Origin: Bacteroides fragilis
Lineage (GTDB): Bacteria; Bacillota; Clostridia; Lachnospirales; Lachnospiraceae
Direction of reading: 5' to 3'
DNA: 59,157 bases
NCBI GenBank assembly: GCA_023664485.1
Contig: JAMPFK010000001.1
Location: 793,949 to 853,105 of the forward strand
The notes under the pieces were generated by a model. That model had not been told where the DNA came from and ran no database searches. It saw only the letters and a program-made list of their open reading frames with translations. Numbering within the stretch: position 1 is the stretch's first letter; every line of letters begins with the position of its first letter. Made by a program: the position numbers and the translations under genes. This document shows positions 35,677 through 43,456 of the stretch, piece by piece.

Positions 35677-37188
35677 ATGATTCAGAAAAATATTAAAAAG
35701 TTAGTCCAATACGGGCTGAAAACGGGCCTGATCGAAGAAACGGATAAAATCTATACGACGAACCGGCTTTTGGAGCTGTTCAATCTGGATGAACCGGAAG
35801 AAGGCGGCGAGGATATCGAGATGGAAGAAGAGGAGCTGGAAACAGTGCTTTCCGAGATGATGGATTACGCCTGTGAACAGGGCATCATGACGGAGAACAG
35901 CATCGTTTACCGTGATCTGTTCGACACGAAGATTATGAGTATGCTGACGCCGAGGCCGAGCGAGGTGATTGCGAAGTTCACGGCCCGGTATGAGCAGAGC
36001 CCGCGTGAAGCCACGGATTATTTCTATAAATTGAGCCAGGATACGGATTATATCAGAAGATACCGCATTAAAAAAGACCGGAAATGGGTCGCGGCGACAA
36101 AATACGGCGATTTGGATATTACGATCAATTTATCCAAGCCGGAGAAGGATCCGAAAGCGATCGCGGCGGCTAAGAGCGCGAAGCAGAGCGGTTATCCGAA
36201 ATGCCTTCTCTGTATGGAGAATGAGGGATATGCAGGCCGGGTCAATCATCCGGCAAGACAGAATCACCGCGTCATTCCCGTGACGATTCACGGGAGCAGA
36301 TGGGGATTCCAGTATTCCCCCTATGTATACTATAATGAGCATTGTATCGTTTTTAACTCAAAGCATATTCCGATGAAGATTGAGCACGATACTTTTTGCA
36401 AGCTGTTCGACTTCGTGAAACAGTTCCCGCATTATTTCGTGGGATCCAATGCGGATCTGCCCATCGTAGGCGGCTCTATTTTGAGCCATGATCATTTTCA
36501 GGGAGGGCATTATGAGTTCGCGATGGCGAGAGCGGCGGTTGAGCGGATTTTCACGATAAAAGGCTTCGAGGACGTGGAAGCGGGAATCGTCAACTGGCCG
36601 ATGTCCGTTATCCGTATTGCATCGGAGAGTACGGACAGACTGATCGCGCTGGCGGATGTTATCCTGGATGCGTGGAGAGGATACACCGACGAAGCCGCGT
36701 TCGTTTTTGCGGAGACGGACGGGGAGCCGCATAATACGATTACGCCGATTGCCAGAAAAAGAGGGGATAAATTTGAACTGGATCTGGTTCTGCGCAATAA
36801 TATCACGACGGAAGAGCATCCGTTAGGCGTTTATCATCCTCATGCGGAGCTGCATCATATTAAAAAAGAGAACATCGGTTTAATCGAAGTCATGGGCCTT
36901 GCGGTACTGCCCGCCAGACTCAAAGATGAAATGGAAAGGCTGGCGGAAGCGATTCTTTCCGGGGACGATATCCGGGGAAATGAGATGCTGGAGAAGCATG
37001 CCGACTGGGTAGACGCTTTTCTTCCCAATTATCAGGAAGTGAACAAAGACAATATTATGGATATTCTGCATAAGGAAATCGGAGACGTTTTTATGCGGGT
37101 ATTGGAGGACGCCGGCGTTTACAAGCGAACACCGGAAGGACAGGCGGCATTCGACAGGTTTGTGGCGTCTTTGAATGGGGAGTTTTAG
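35677..37188 (+). CDS. galT: UDP-glucose-hexose-1-phosphate uridylyltransferase (class II)
   Basis: Leloir-pathway enzyme of 503 aa that transfers UMP between UDP-glucose and galactose-1-phosphate. It is the long Firmicutes type: an N-terminal helical extension of ~160 residues precedes the GalT fold, with CLLCMENEGYAGRVNHPARQ and the active-site stretch LSHDHFQGGHYEF carrying the catalytic His. I chose the ATG at 35677, with GGGGGA 7 nt before it; another ATG overlaps the galK stop at 35638. It is co-transcribed with galK and ends at a strong terminator. Confidence 0.93.
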   Translation: MIQKNIKKLVQYGLKTGLIEETDKIYTTNRLLELFNLDEPEEGGEDIEMEEEELETVLSEMMDYACEQGIMTENSIVYRDLFDTKIMSMLTPRPSEVIAKFTARYEQSPREATDYFYKLSQDTDYIRRYRIKKDRKWVAATKYGDLDITINLSKPEKDPKAIAAAKSAKQSGYPKCLLCMENEGYAGRVNHPARQNHRVIPVTIHGSRWGFQYSPYVYYNEHCIVFNSKHIPMKIEHDTFCKLFDFVKQFPHYFVGSNADLPIVGGSILSHDHFQGGHYEFAMARAAVERIFTIKGFEDVEAGIVNWPMSVIRIASESTDRLIALADVILDAWRGYTDEAAFVFAETDGEPHNTITPIARKRGDKFELDLVLRNNITTEEHPLGVYHPHAELHHIKKENIGLIEVMGLAVLPARLKDEMERLAEAILSGDDIRGNEMLEKHADWVDAFLPNYQEVNKDNIMDILHKEIGDVFMRVLEDAGVYKRTPEGQAAFDRFVASLNGEF

Positions 37189-37210
37189 GAGGATTGAATA
37201 AGAATAAAGC

Positions 37211-37245
37211 AAATGCAGCGGCAGTACGGATTGCCGCTGCATTTT
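37211..37245. terminator. Bidirectional terminator between galT and the HAD phosphatase gene
   Basis: AAATGCAGCGGCA (37211-37223) pairs with TGCCGCTGCATTT (37232-37244) around an 8-nt loop. A-rich and T-rich flanks make it usable from both convergent genes. Confidence 0.88.
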
Positions 37246-37264
37246 ATCTGCATAATTGTCAGGA

Positions 37265-37888
37265 TCATGATTCCGCAATCAAAACAAGCTCCATCGGCCT
37301 GGCCGGCCGATATTCGGGGTCGATGTCCGTTAAATGGCTCCCCCAGCCGGCCAGCGCGAAATCGACGCCCGCATTTCTGGCGCATTCCCTGTCGTACCGG
37401 CTGTCTCCGACGTAAAGAATCTGGCCGCGGCCCGTTTCGGCTGATTCCATATATTTCAGCAGCGGCGCGGCGGCAGGTTTGTGTTCTTCGGTATTGTCGG
37501 CGCAGACAATAATATCGAAATAGCGGCGGATGGGAAAACGTTGAAATTCCCTCTCAAAATCGTCTCTGATTCTGGAAGTAACGACTCCGAGTTTACAGCC
37601 CTTTTGCGATAAGGCGGCCAGTGTCTCTTCGATGCCGTCGAACAGGGTCACGGTGCTGTCGTATTCGTATAAATACCGGAACCATATTTCCAGCGCCGCG
37701 GGAATATCCTGAAACGCTAATTGCTTCAGGGTATCTTCTCCGGTAATTCCCATGGAAAAGGTAAGATCTTCGAGCGGGGGCGCTTCGCCGGTGAGCGTCC
37801 TGATGGTATCCTGCAGGGAATGCAGAACGGCATATTCCGTATCGACCAGCGTCCCGTCAACATCAAATACGATATGTGTATATTTCAT
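37265..37888 (-). CDS. HAD-family hydrolase (phosphoglycolate phosphatase / beta-PGM-like)
   Basis: Phosphatase of 207 aa of HAD subfamily IA. Motif I is FDVDGTLVDTE with the nucleophile and acid Asp pair, motif II VVTSR, motif III a Lys in EEHKPA, motif IV VGDSRYDRECA. A helical cap domain sits between motifs I and II. The ATG at 37888 has GGAGG 5 nt upstream, the preferred start over an ATG four codons earlier that overlaps that site. The substrate is unknown. It is divergent from the oxidoreductase gene and convergent with galT. Confidence 0.88.
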   Translation of the reverse strand: MKYTHIVFDVDGTLVDTEYAVLHSLQDTIRTLTGEAPPLEDLTFSMGITGEDTLKQLAFQDIPAALEIWFRYLYEYDSTVTLFDGIEETLAALSQKGCKLGVVTSRIRDDFEREFQRFPIRRYFDIIVCADNTEEHKPAAAPLLKYMESAETGRGQILYVGDSRYDRECARNAGVDFALAGWGSHLTDIDPEYRPARPMELVLIAES

Positions 37889-37963
37889 AGCGACCTCCAT
37901 TTGTTATGCGTTTTCTCATACATTCTTATTGTAGCATATGTGTCTTGTAAAAACAAAAGATTT

Positions 37964-37996
37964 CGGCTAATCTATAATTATATTGAAGATTAGCCG
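37964..37996. promoter_or_regulatory. Perfect inverted repeat between divergent genes
   Basis: CGGCTAATCT (37964-37973) and AGATTAGCCG (37987-37996) flank a 13-bp AT-rich spacer that makes a TATAAT box with the left arm (37973-37978). The position between two divergent starts fits a regulator-binding site over a promoter. Confidence 0.55.
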
Positions 37997-38056
37997 GAGA
38001 GGCTGAAATGCCATACGGAGATTGTTGTTTTGAAACAAAAAGGGAGGAAGCAGACA

Positions 38057-39157
38057 TTGAAGAAAGCAGTTATCGTCGGGTACGGCAACATGGGGGGCCA
38101 GTATGCCGAAAAAATCTACAGCGGCAGGATCAAAGATTTATCGCTTTACGGAATTCTGTGCCGCAATCAGCCGGGACAGCAGAAAATCCGGGAGAATATG
38201 CCGGAGGCCGTCATTTTTCCAAATGAAGAGAGTCTGTTCCAGGCGCGGGAGCATTTTGACGCGCTGATTATTACAACGCCGCATAAGGAGCATGTGCGGG
38301 TCGTGAAAAAGGCGCAGCAGGCGGGGCTTCATGTACTGTGCGAGAAACCGCTCGGCGTGGCGGTGGAAGAATGCGAAGCATTGTCTTATGCGGAAGCGGG
38401 AAAAGTGAACGCCATGGTCTTTAACTGGCGGGCGCGGGATATTTACCGGCAGGTTCACGAATATCTCCATAGCGGGAAGCTGGGGCGGCTGACGCAGGTA
38501 ATCTGGGTCGCCAATTTCTGGTATCGTCCCGCATATTATCATCATGCCTCCGGCTGGCGAAGCAGCTGGGGCGGCGAAGGCGGCGGACTGCTGATCAATC
38601 AGTGCCAGCATCTGCTGGATATGTGGAACTGGCTTTTCGGGCAGCCCTGCGAGGTTTCCGCCAGACTCGGTTATGGATGTTACAGCGATATTCAGGTAGA
38701 CGACAAGGCATCTCTTTTTTTCCGGCATGAGAATGGAATGTGGGGAGCTTTTTTATCTTCCAGCGGGGATTCGCCGGGAACGAACCGGCTCGAAATCCAT
38801 GGAGAGATGGGAAAACTGGTGGTAGAGGATAACCGGTATCTGACGGTATGTCAAAATGGGATCTCTACGACGCAGGTATCGAAGACTTCGCAGGAAATGT
38901 ATCCTGAGATTCCTTATACGGAAGAGCGCAGGGAAGTGGAACAGGCGGAGAACGAATATACGGTCATTCTTCAGAATTTTGCCGATGCGATGGAGGGCAG
39001 AGCAGAGCCGTTGGCGGCACTTGGCGACGGAAGGCGCGCGCTGGAGAACTGCAATGCGGCTTATCTTTCGGACTGGCAGCAGAAACCGTTGGCGATTCCC
39101 TGTGACAGCAGGGCGTATGGCGCGGCGCTGCAAAAGAAAATACAGGAGGCGCGATAG
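38057..39157 (+). CDS. Gfo/Idh/MocA-family oxidoreductase
   Basis: NAD(P)-dependent sugar-type dehydrogenase of 366 aa. The N-terminal Rossmann fold opens KKAVIVGYGNMGGQYAEKI, with the family motif CEKPLGVAVEECEAL (EKP at ~residue 100). The C-terminal alpha/beta domain has GGGLLINQCQHLLDMWNWLFG, where the usual catalytic His of the H-x-x-D pattern is seen. The TTG at 38057 follows GGAGG by ~9 nt and places the start at LKKAVIVGYG, as in relatives; upstream starts lack a ribosome site. The substrate is unknown. The inverted repeat at 37964 may control it. Confidence 0.85.
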   Translation: MKKAVIVGYGNMGGQYAEKIYSGRIKDLSLYGILCRNQPGQQKIRENMPEAVIFPNEESLFQAREHFDALIITTPHKEHVRVVKKAQQAGLHVLCEKPLGVAVEECEALSYAEAGKVNAMVFNWRARDIYRQVHEYLHSGKLGRLTQVIWVANFWYRPAYYHHASGWRSSWGGEGGGLLINQCQHLLDMWNWLFGQPCEVSARLGYGCYSDIQVDDKASLFFRHENGMWGAFLSSSGDSPGTNRLEIHGEMGKLVVEDNRYLTVCQNGISTTQVSKTSQEMYPEIPYTEERREVEQAENEYTVILQNFADAMEGRAEPLAALGDGRRALENCNAAYLSDWQQKPLAIPCDSRAYGAALQKKIQEAR

Positions 39158-39173
39158 GCGCCGCCTGTATTTG
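39140..39173 (+). terminator. Weak hairpin terminator at the oxidoreductase stop
   Basis: ATACAGG-A-GGCGC (39140-39152) pairs with GCGCC-G-CCTGTAT around a loop that contains the stop codon; only three T's follow. Confidence 0.45.
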
Positions 39174-39249
39174 AGACACGCAATGAGAATTGCGCAAAAC
39201 GGACAGGAAATATCCGTAGATATGCAGATGTGGTTCTATCCGGGCTTTA

Positions 39250-39594
39250 TCACTCGTTGGAAATACCGAGCATACTGGAGAGAAAGGTATAAAAATCTCC
39301 CTGTTGTTCGTTGTTCATTTTCTGATATAGGGATATAAGCCTTTGATATTTTTTGAGATTGTGCATATTATCTGCGAGCAGGGAATCCGCATTCGTCCGT
39401 TCTTCGGAAAGATAGAGAATGTAATCGGTAGAGACATGGAAAAAGCGTGACAGATCAATCAGAAGCAGGGCATCAGGGATGCTGGTGCCGGTCTCGATTT
39501 TGCTTAACGTGGTCTGGTTTGCGCCAAGATATTCGGCAAGAACTTTCTGTGTTAAATTTTTTTCCAATCGTAATTCCTTGATTCGTGTTTTCAT
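39250..39594 (-). CDS. XRE-family helix-turn-helix regulator
   Basis: DNA-binding protein of 114 aa. The HTH_3 domain covers residues ~3-60 (IKELRLEKNLTQKVLAEYLG, NQTTLSKIETGTSIPDALLLIDLSRFF) and the rest is a short helical tail. The gene stands alone. A TATACA box lies just upstream on the minus strand, and an 8-bp inverted pair AACATTCC (39640) / GGAATGTT (39673) in the intergenic region could be its operator. Targets are unknown. Confidence 0.85.
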   Translation of the reverse strand: MKTRIKELRLEKNLTQKVLAEYLGANQTTLSKIETGTSIPDALLLIDLSRFFHVSTDYILYLSEERTNADSLLADNMHNLKKYQRLISLYQKMNNEQQGDFYTFLSSMLGISNE

Positions 39595-39810
39595 TTTGTA
39601 TATATCCTTTCTTCTATTGTATAGTTTTTTCCGATGCAGAACATTCCAATTTTTAATTGCTGTATTCTGCGCGGAATGTTTATTCTTTATTGAATAAATG
39701 GGGGAAGAAAGAGGGAAAAAATAACACGAAACGAGGTAAATTTTGCGCTTGATAATAACCCATATGGAATTTTTGTGCTAAAATTGTAGAAAAGGAGCAG
39801 AAAAATTTTT

Positions 39811-41724
39811 ATGAAAATTCTTCTGACAGCAGTAAATGCCAGATATATTCATTCCAACCCGGCTGTTTACAGTCTGCGCGCCTGTGTGGAAGAGGATTTC
39901 CGGCCTTTTATTGAAATCGCGGAGTATACGATCAATAACCGGAAAGAAGAAATCCTGGCTGATATTTACCGGAAAAAGCCGGATGTCATCGCCTTTTCCT
40001 GCTATATCTGGAATTGGAGCATCATCGGAGGACTTTTGGCGGAGCTGCCGAAAATACTGCCGGGTGTTCCTGTCTGGCTCGGCGGCCCGGAAGTTTCGTA
40101 TAATCCGGAGACGGTGCTCAGGCGTTATCCGGCGGTGACAGGTATCATGACGGGGGAAGGGGAGGAAACATTTCGGGAACTGGCGGAATATTATTGCGGC
40201 GGAGCGGAGTACAGCGAAGAATACGCGGGTGGAGCGGAGCGCCGCGGGGGAGAAGCAGGCGGGCCAGGGCGCCGTAAAGAAGCGGCCGGGTCAAAGGATT
40301 TGGACTCGATAAGGGGAATCGTTTATCACATAGGAAAAGCGGAGGATGGCGTCTCAGAGAAAATTTTCGCGGCGGAGGAAGGGGCTGTATATGGGGAAAT
40401 CCGCCGTACGCCTGCCAGAGAACCGGCGGATATTTCCGCGCTGCCATTCTGGTATGATGATCTGGAGCGGTTTGAAAACCGGATTCTTTATTATGAGAGC
40501 AGCAGGGGATGTCCTTTCCGCTGCAGCTATTGTTTATCGTCCATCGACAAAAGGGTGCGTCTGCGGGATATTGATATGGTGAAAAAGGAATTACAGTTTT
40601 TTCTGGATCATAAGGTAAAGCAGGTGAAGTTCATAGACAGGACGTTTAACTGCAATCATGAGCACGCGAAGGAAATATGGCGGTATCTCGCGGAGCATGA
40701 TAACGGCGTGACAAATTTTCATTTTGAGATCGCGGCGGATCTTTTAACGGAAGAGGAGCTTCGGATTCTTGGAGGCATGAGGCCGGGACTGGCGCAGATG
40801 GAAATCGGCGTGCAGACGGTCAACCCGGAGACCTTGCGCGAAATCCGCCGGACGGCAGATTTCGATAAGATCCGCAGGGCCGTAGCGCGTATCGAAGAAG
40901 GGCATAATATTCATGTGCATCTGGATTTGATAGCGGGGCTTCCTTATGAGGATTACGAAAGTTTTCTTCATTCTTTTAACAGCGTTTATGCGATGCGGCC
41001 GCAGCAGCTTCAGCTTGGCTTTTTGAAGGTGTTGAAGGGTTCCTGTTTGTATGAAAAAGCGGCGGATTACGGAATCCGGTATATGGACGCGCCGCCGTAT
41101 GAGGTGCTTTCTACGAAGTGGCTTTCTTATGGGGAACTTTTACGGCTGAAGCAGGTAGAAGAGATGCTGGAGCTGTATTATAACAGCGGACAGTTCGCCT
41201 TTACAATGCCTGTTATGCAGATGGCTTTTCCGGACGCTTTTGCGATGTATCTGTGTCTGTCGGAATTTTACCGGGAAAAAGGATATCATTTTAATTCGCC
41301 GTCCCGGCTCTATCGGTATCAGGCGCTGCTCGATTTTGCCGCGTGTGAAAATGCCGGGTGGGAAGAAATACTGCGTCAGGTCTTGACTTTTGATTTGTAT
41401 TTGAGAGAGAATATGAAGAGCAGGCCGGATTTCGCGCGGGATTTATCGCCGTATAGGACGCTCATCCGTGGTCTTTATAAGAAGGAAGAGAAGACCCGCC
41501 GTTATCTGCCCGGTTATGCCGGATACGACAGCCGGCAGCTCGGAAAAATGACGCATATCGAGGTTTTCGATTATCCTGTCTGGGAACGGGAGCCGCAAAA
41601 ACGTATGCGGAAGCTGGAAGCGCCTTGTATGGTGTTATTCGATTACAGAGTGCGGGATGCGCTGACCTGTGCGGCACGGTATGCGGTCATTCCTGCGGAG
41701 GGAGAAAGGATATCAGATCGATGA
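39811..41724 (+). CDS. B12-binding domain radical SAM protein (DUF4080)
   Basis: Protein of 637 aa. The N-terminal cobalamin-binding Rossmann-like domain (~1-130, with VPVWLGGPEVSYNPE) is followed by a radical SAM barrel whose 4Fe-4S motif is CPFRCSYC (~residue 236), then a C-terminal DUF4080 domain. Class B radical SAM enzymes use cobalamin for methylation or ring rearrangement of unreactive carbons; the substrate here is unknown. AAAGGAG is 13 nt before the ATG, longer than normal. A low-complexity Glu/Gly/Arg insertion (~residues 130-175) interrupts the two domains. It overlaps the nth start by 4 bp. Confidence 0.88.
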   Translation: MKILLTAVNARYIHSNPAVYSLRACVEEDFRPFIEIAEYTINNRKEEILADIYRKKPDVIAFSCYIWNWSIIGGLLAELPKILPGVPVWLGGPEVSYNPETVLRRYPAVTGIMTGEGEETFRELAEYYCGGAEYSEEYAGGAERRGGEAGGPGRRKEAAGSKDLDSIRGIVYHIGKAEDGVSEKIFAAEEGAVYGEIRRTPAREPADISALPFWYDDLERFENRILYYESSRGCPFRCSYCLSSIDKRVRLRDIDMVKKELQFFLDHKVKQVKFIDRTFNCNHEHAKEIWRYLAEHDNGVTNFHFEIAADLLTEEELRILGGMRPGLAQMEIGVQTVNPETLREIRRTADFDKIRRAVARIEEGHNIHVHLDLIAGLPYEDYESFLHSFNSVYAMRPQQLQLGFLKVLKGSCLYEKAADYGIRYMDAPPYEVLSTKWLSYGELLRLKQVEEMLELYYNSGQFAFTMPVMQMAFPDAFAMYLCLSEFYREKGYHFNSPSRLYRYQALLDFAACENAGWEEILRQVLTFDLYLRENMKSRPDFARDLSPYRTLIRGLYKKEEKTRRYLPGYAGYDSRQLGKMTHIEVFDYPVWEREPQKRMRKLEAPCMVLFDYRVRDALTCAARYAVIPAEGERISDR

Positions 41725-42395
41725 CCAAAAAAACGAAAGCTATTCTGGATTTGCTGGATGCTCATTATGGAACGGAATATATTTGCTACCTGAATCATGA
41801 AAATGCCTGGCAGCTTCTGATCGCGACGATGCTGAGCGCACAGTGCACCGATGCGAGAGTCAATATCGTGACCAGGGATTTATTTCGGAAATATACCTGT
41901 ATTGATGATTTTGCCAATGCAGATCTGAAAGAGCTGGAGCAGGATATTCATTCCACCGGATTTTATCATAATAAGGCGAAAAATATCATCGCCTGCTGTC
42001 GGGATCTGCGGGATAAGTTCGGCGGAGAAGTGCCAGGGACCATAGAAGAGCTGACATCTCTTGCCGGGGTCGGGCGCAAAACGGCAAATGTCATACGGGG
42101 CAATATTTTTCATGAGCCAAGCATCGTGGTGGATACGCATGTTAAGCGGATTTCCAAAAAGCTCGGCCTTACGAAGGAGGACGACCCCGTCAAAGTAGAA
42201 ATGGAGCTGATGAAAGCCCTTCCAAAAGACCACTGGATTCTCTGGAACATTCAGATCATCACGCTGGGCCGCCAGATCTGCAAGGCGCCGACGCCTAAAT
42301 GCGGGGAGTGTTTTCTGCGGGAGCACTGCGCGGACTACAACGCGGGAAGAAAGCGGGAGCGCAGGCATGATACCGCAAAAAGAACAGTTATATAA
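41721..42395 (+). CDS. nth: Endonuclease III
   Basis: Base-excision repair DNA glycosylase/AP lyase of 224 aa that removes oxidised pyrimidines. The helix-hairpin-helix LAGVGRKTANVI holds catalytic Lys120, and VVDTHVKR holds Asp138. Four cysteines at 187, 194, 197 and 203 (C-x6-C-x2-C-x5-C) bind the 4Fe-4S cluster; all of these fall at the same residue numbers as in E. coli Nth. The start ATG overlaps the stop of the radical SAM gene, so the two are translationally coupled. Confidence 0.96.
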   Translation: MTKKTKAILDLLDAHYGTEYICYLNHENAWQLLIATMLSAQCTDARVNIVTRDLFRKYTCIDDFANADLKELEQDIHSTGFYHNKAKNIIACCRDLRDKFGGEVPGTIEELTSLAGVGRKTANVIRGNIFHEPSIVVDTHVKRISKKLGLTKEDDPVKVEMELMKALPKDHWILWNIQIITLGRQICKAPTPKCGECFLREHCADYNAGRKRERRHDTAKRTVI

Positions 42396-42416
42396 ATTGA
42401 CAGACGGACATAAACT

Positions 42417-42517
42417 ATAGTAAACGACATAACAAATTGCACATTCCATCTCTTACAAAAGCCATATACGCAAGCTTTTGTAAGGCTGAAATGGCAATTT
42501 TTAATGTCGTTAACTAT
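42417..42517. repeat. 101-bp palindromic repeat, copy 3
   Basis: Nearly identical to copy 1 (98 of 101 positions). It has the same ATAG..CTAT ends and the same inner CTTACAAAAGC/GCTTTTGTAAG stem. It lies just beyond the nth stop and could act as the terminator hairpin for that transcript. Confidence 0.88.
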
Positions 42518-42566
42518 TAAAAAGACCATCGAGTGGAAATGCTTACCCGGAACGGGGCAGGCCGTC

Positions 42567-43175
42567 TTATTGCCCGGATTCCCGCAGAATACGGATGATA
42601 GCGTTTTTCATTGCGGAGTTCAGGGCTTCGGCGGTCGGGTAGAGCTCTTTGATTTTTTCTGGCGTATTTTCTTCCTTATATATTTCGCAGAGCAGCTTAT
42701 AGGTGCCGCTGACGTCCGTTCCGGTGGAAACTGCAAATTCCAGAACTTCGCGCGCTTCTTTCCGGTATCCTTTTTTGTACAGATAAGAGGCCCATTGGTT
42801 CAGAGTCCGGGCGAGAATGGTATAGTTCTGGTCATATTTGGACAATAAATCGATATTGGGCGCGCCGTATTTTAGTTTCAGATCCGTGTTGGAGATGCCG
42901 GTGAAGTTGACGATTTCGGATTCATCCAGCGTGCGGAGCGTTTCTTTGTATTCGGCGGCCTGTTCGTCTTCCGGAAGAAGCTCCATGGAAAGGCGCTCGA
43001 ATGGAATCTTAATATAGGAAAGGTCGTCTAACGGCCGGCGTCTCGTATTGTTGGCCCGGCGTTCTTTTTCCCAGAAAGAGCGGTCTTTCTCGGCATCTAT
43101 GCGGTTGTGTTTGGATATCTCGTAAGTAAGCCATGCAGTAAATACAAGGAAGCTTGCAAAAAAGGGAAATTTCAT
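42567..43175 (-). CDS. Membrane-anchored protein with TPR-like helices
   Basis: Protein of 202 aa that I do not recognise. A hydrophobic N-terminal segment (residues ~3-20) acts as an anchor or uncleaved signal. A charged stretch follows, and the C-terminal half has helical pairs (LARTLNQWASYLYKKGYRKEAREVLEFAV) that read like one or two tetratricopeptide repeats. AAAGGAT precedes the ATG. It is divergent from the small protein at 43287. TPR proteins usually hold other proteins; the partner is unknown. Confidence 0.7.
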   Translation of the reverse strand: MKFPFFASFLVFTAWLTYEISKHNRIDAEKDRSFWEKERRANNTRRRPLDDLSYIKIPFERLSMELLPEDEQAAEYKETLRTLDESEIVNFTGISNTDLKLKYGAPNIDLLSKYDQNYTILARTLNQWASYLYKKGYRKEAREVLEFAVSTGTDVSGTYKLLCEIYKEENTPEKIKELYPTAEALNSAMKNAIIRILRESGQ

Positions 43176-43208
43176 ATATAATATCCTTTCAGAACAGGGA
43201 GGTTTGTA

Positions 43209-43232
43209 CTGTGAAAAATAAATTTTTCACAG
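43209..43232. promoter_or_regulatory. 11-bp palindrome between divergent genes
   Basis: CTGTGAAAAAT (43209-43219) and ATTTTTCACAG (43222-43232) are a perfect dyad with a 2-bp centre. The shape suits a regulator-binding site between the minus-strand TPR-like gene and the plus-strand small protein gene. Confidence 0.5.
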
Positions 43233-43286
43233 GCAAATTTGTGCTTGCGCCCAAATTCGCAGGCTAAGCAAGAATGGAGGATTTAT

Positions 43287-43394
43287 ATGTTTTCATTTCA
43301 TAATAAAAAAACGAGGCAGAGAATATCGGCAGTCATTATTATCCTGTTGGTTCTGGCTATGGTTCTGCCGCTCGTATTGAGTGTTGCCGGTTGA
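43287..43394 (+). CDS. 35-residue single-span membrane protein
   Basis: A short gene with a perfect GGAGG 6 nt before its ATG. The product starts MFSFHNKKTRQRISAV and continues with a hydrophobic helix (IIILLVLAMVLPLVLSV), ending in TGA. The basic N-terminus should stay inside the cytoplasm. The strong ribosome site and clean helix support a real gene despite the length. No function can be assigned. It is 62 bp upstream of the VanW gene and could share its message. Confidence 0.65.
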   Translation: MFSFHNKKTRQRISAVIIILLVLAMVLPLVLSVAG

Positions 43395-43456
43395 TAATTT
43401 CAAGTTTAACATATTTTTTACAAAGAAGCAAATATAGCAGGAAGGGGAGATTTGCT

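Noticed and set aside
38008..38226. Possible separate small gene before the oxidoreductase start
   Set aside because: It overlaps the oxidoreductase gene in another frame; the GGAGG site serves the TTG at 38057.
42417..42517. 101-bp repeat as a small non-coding RNA gene
   Set aside because: There is no promoter within it and the copies occur in unrelated contexts; a mobile foldback element explains them better.
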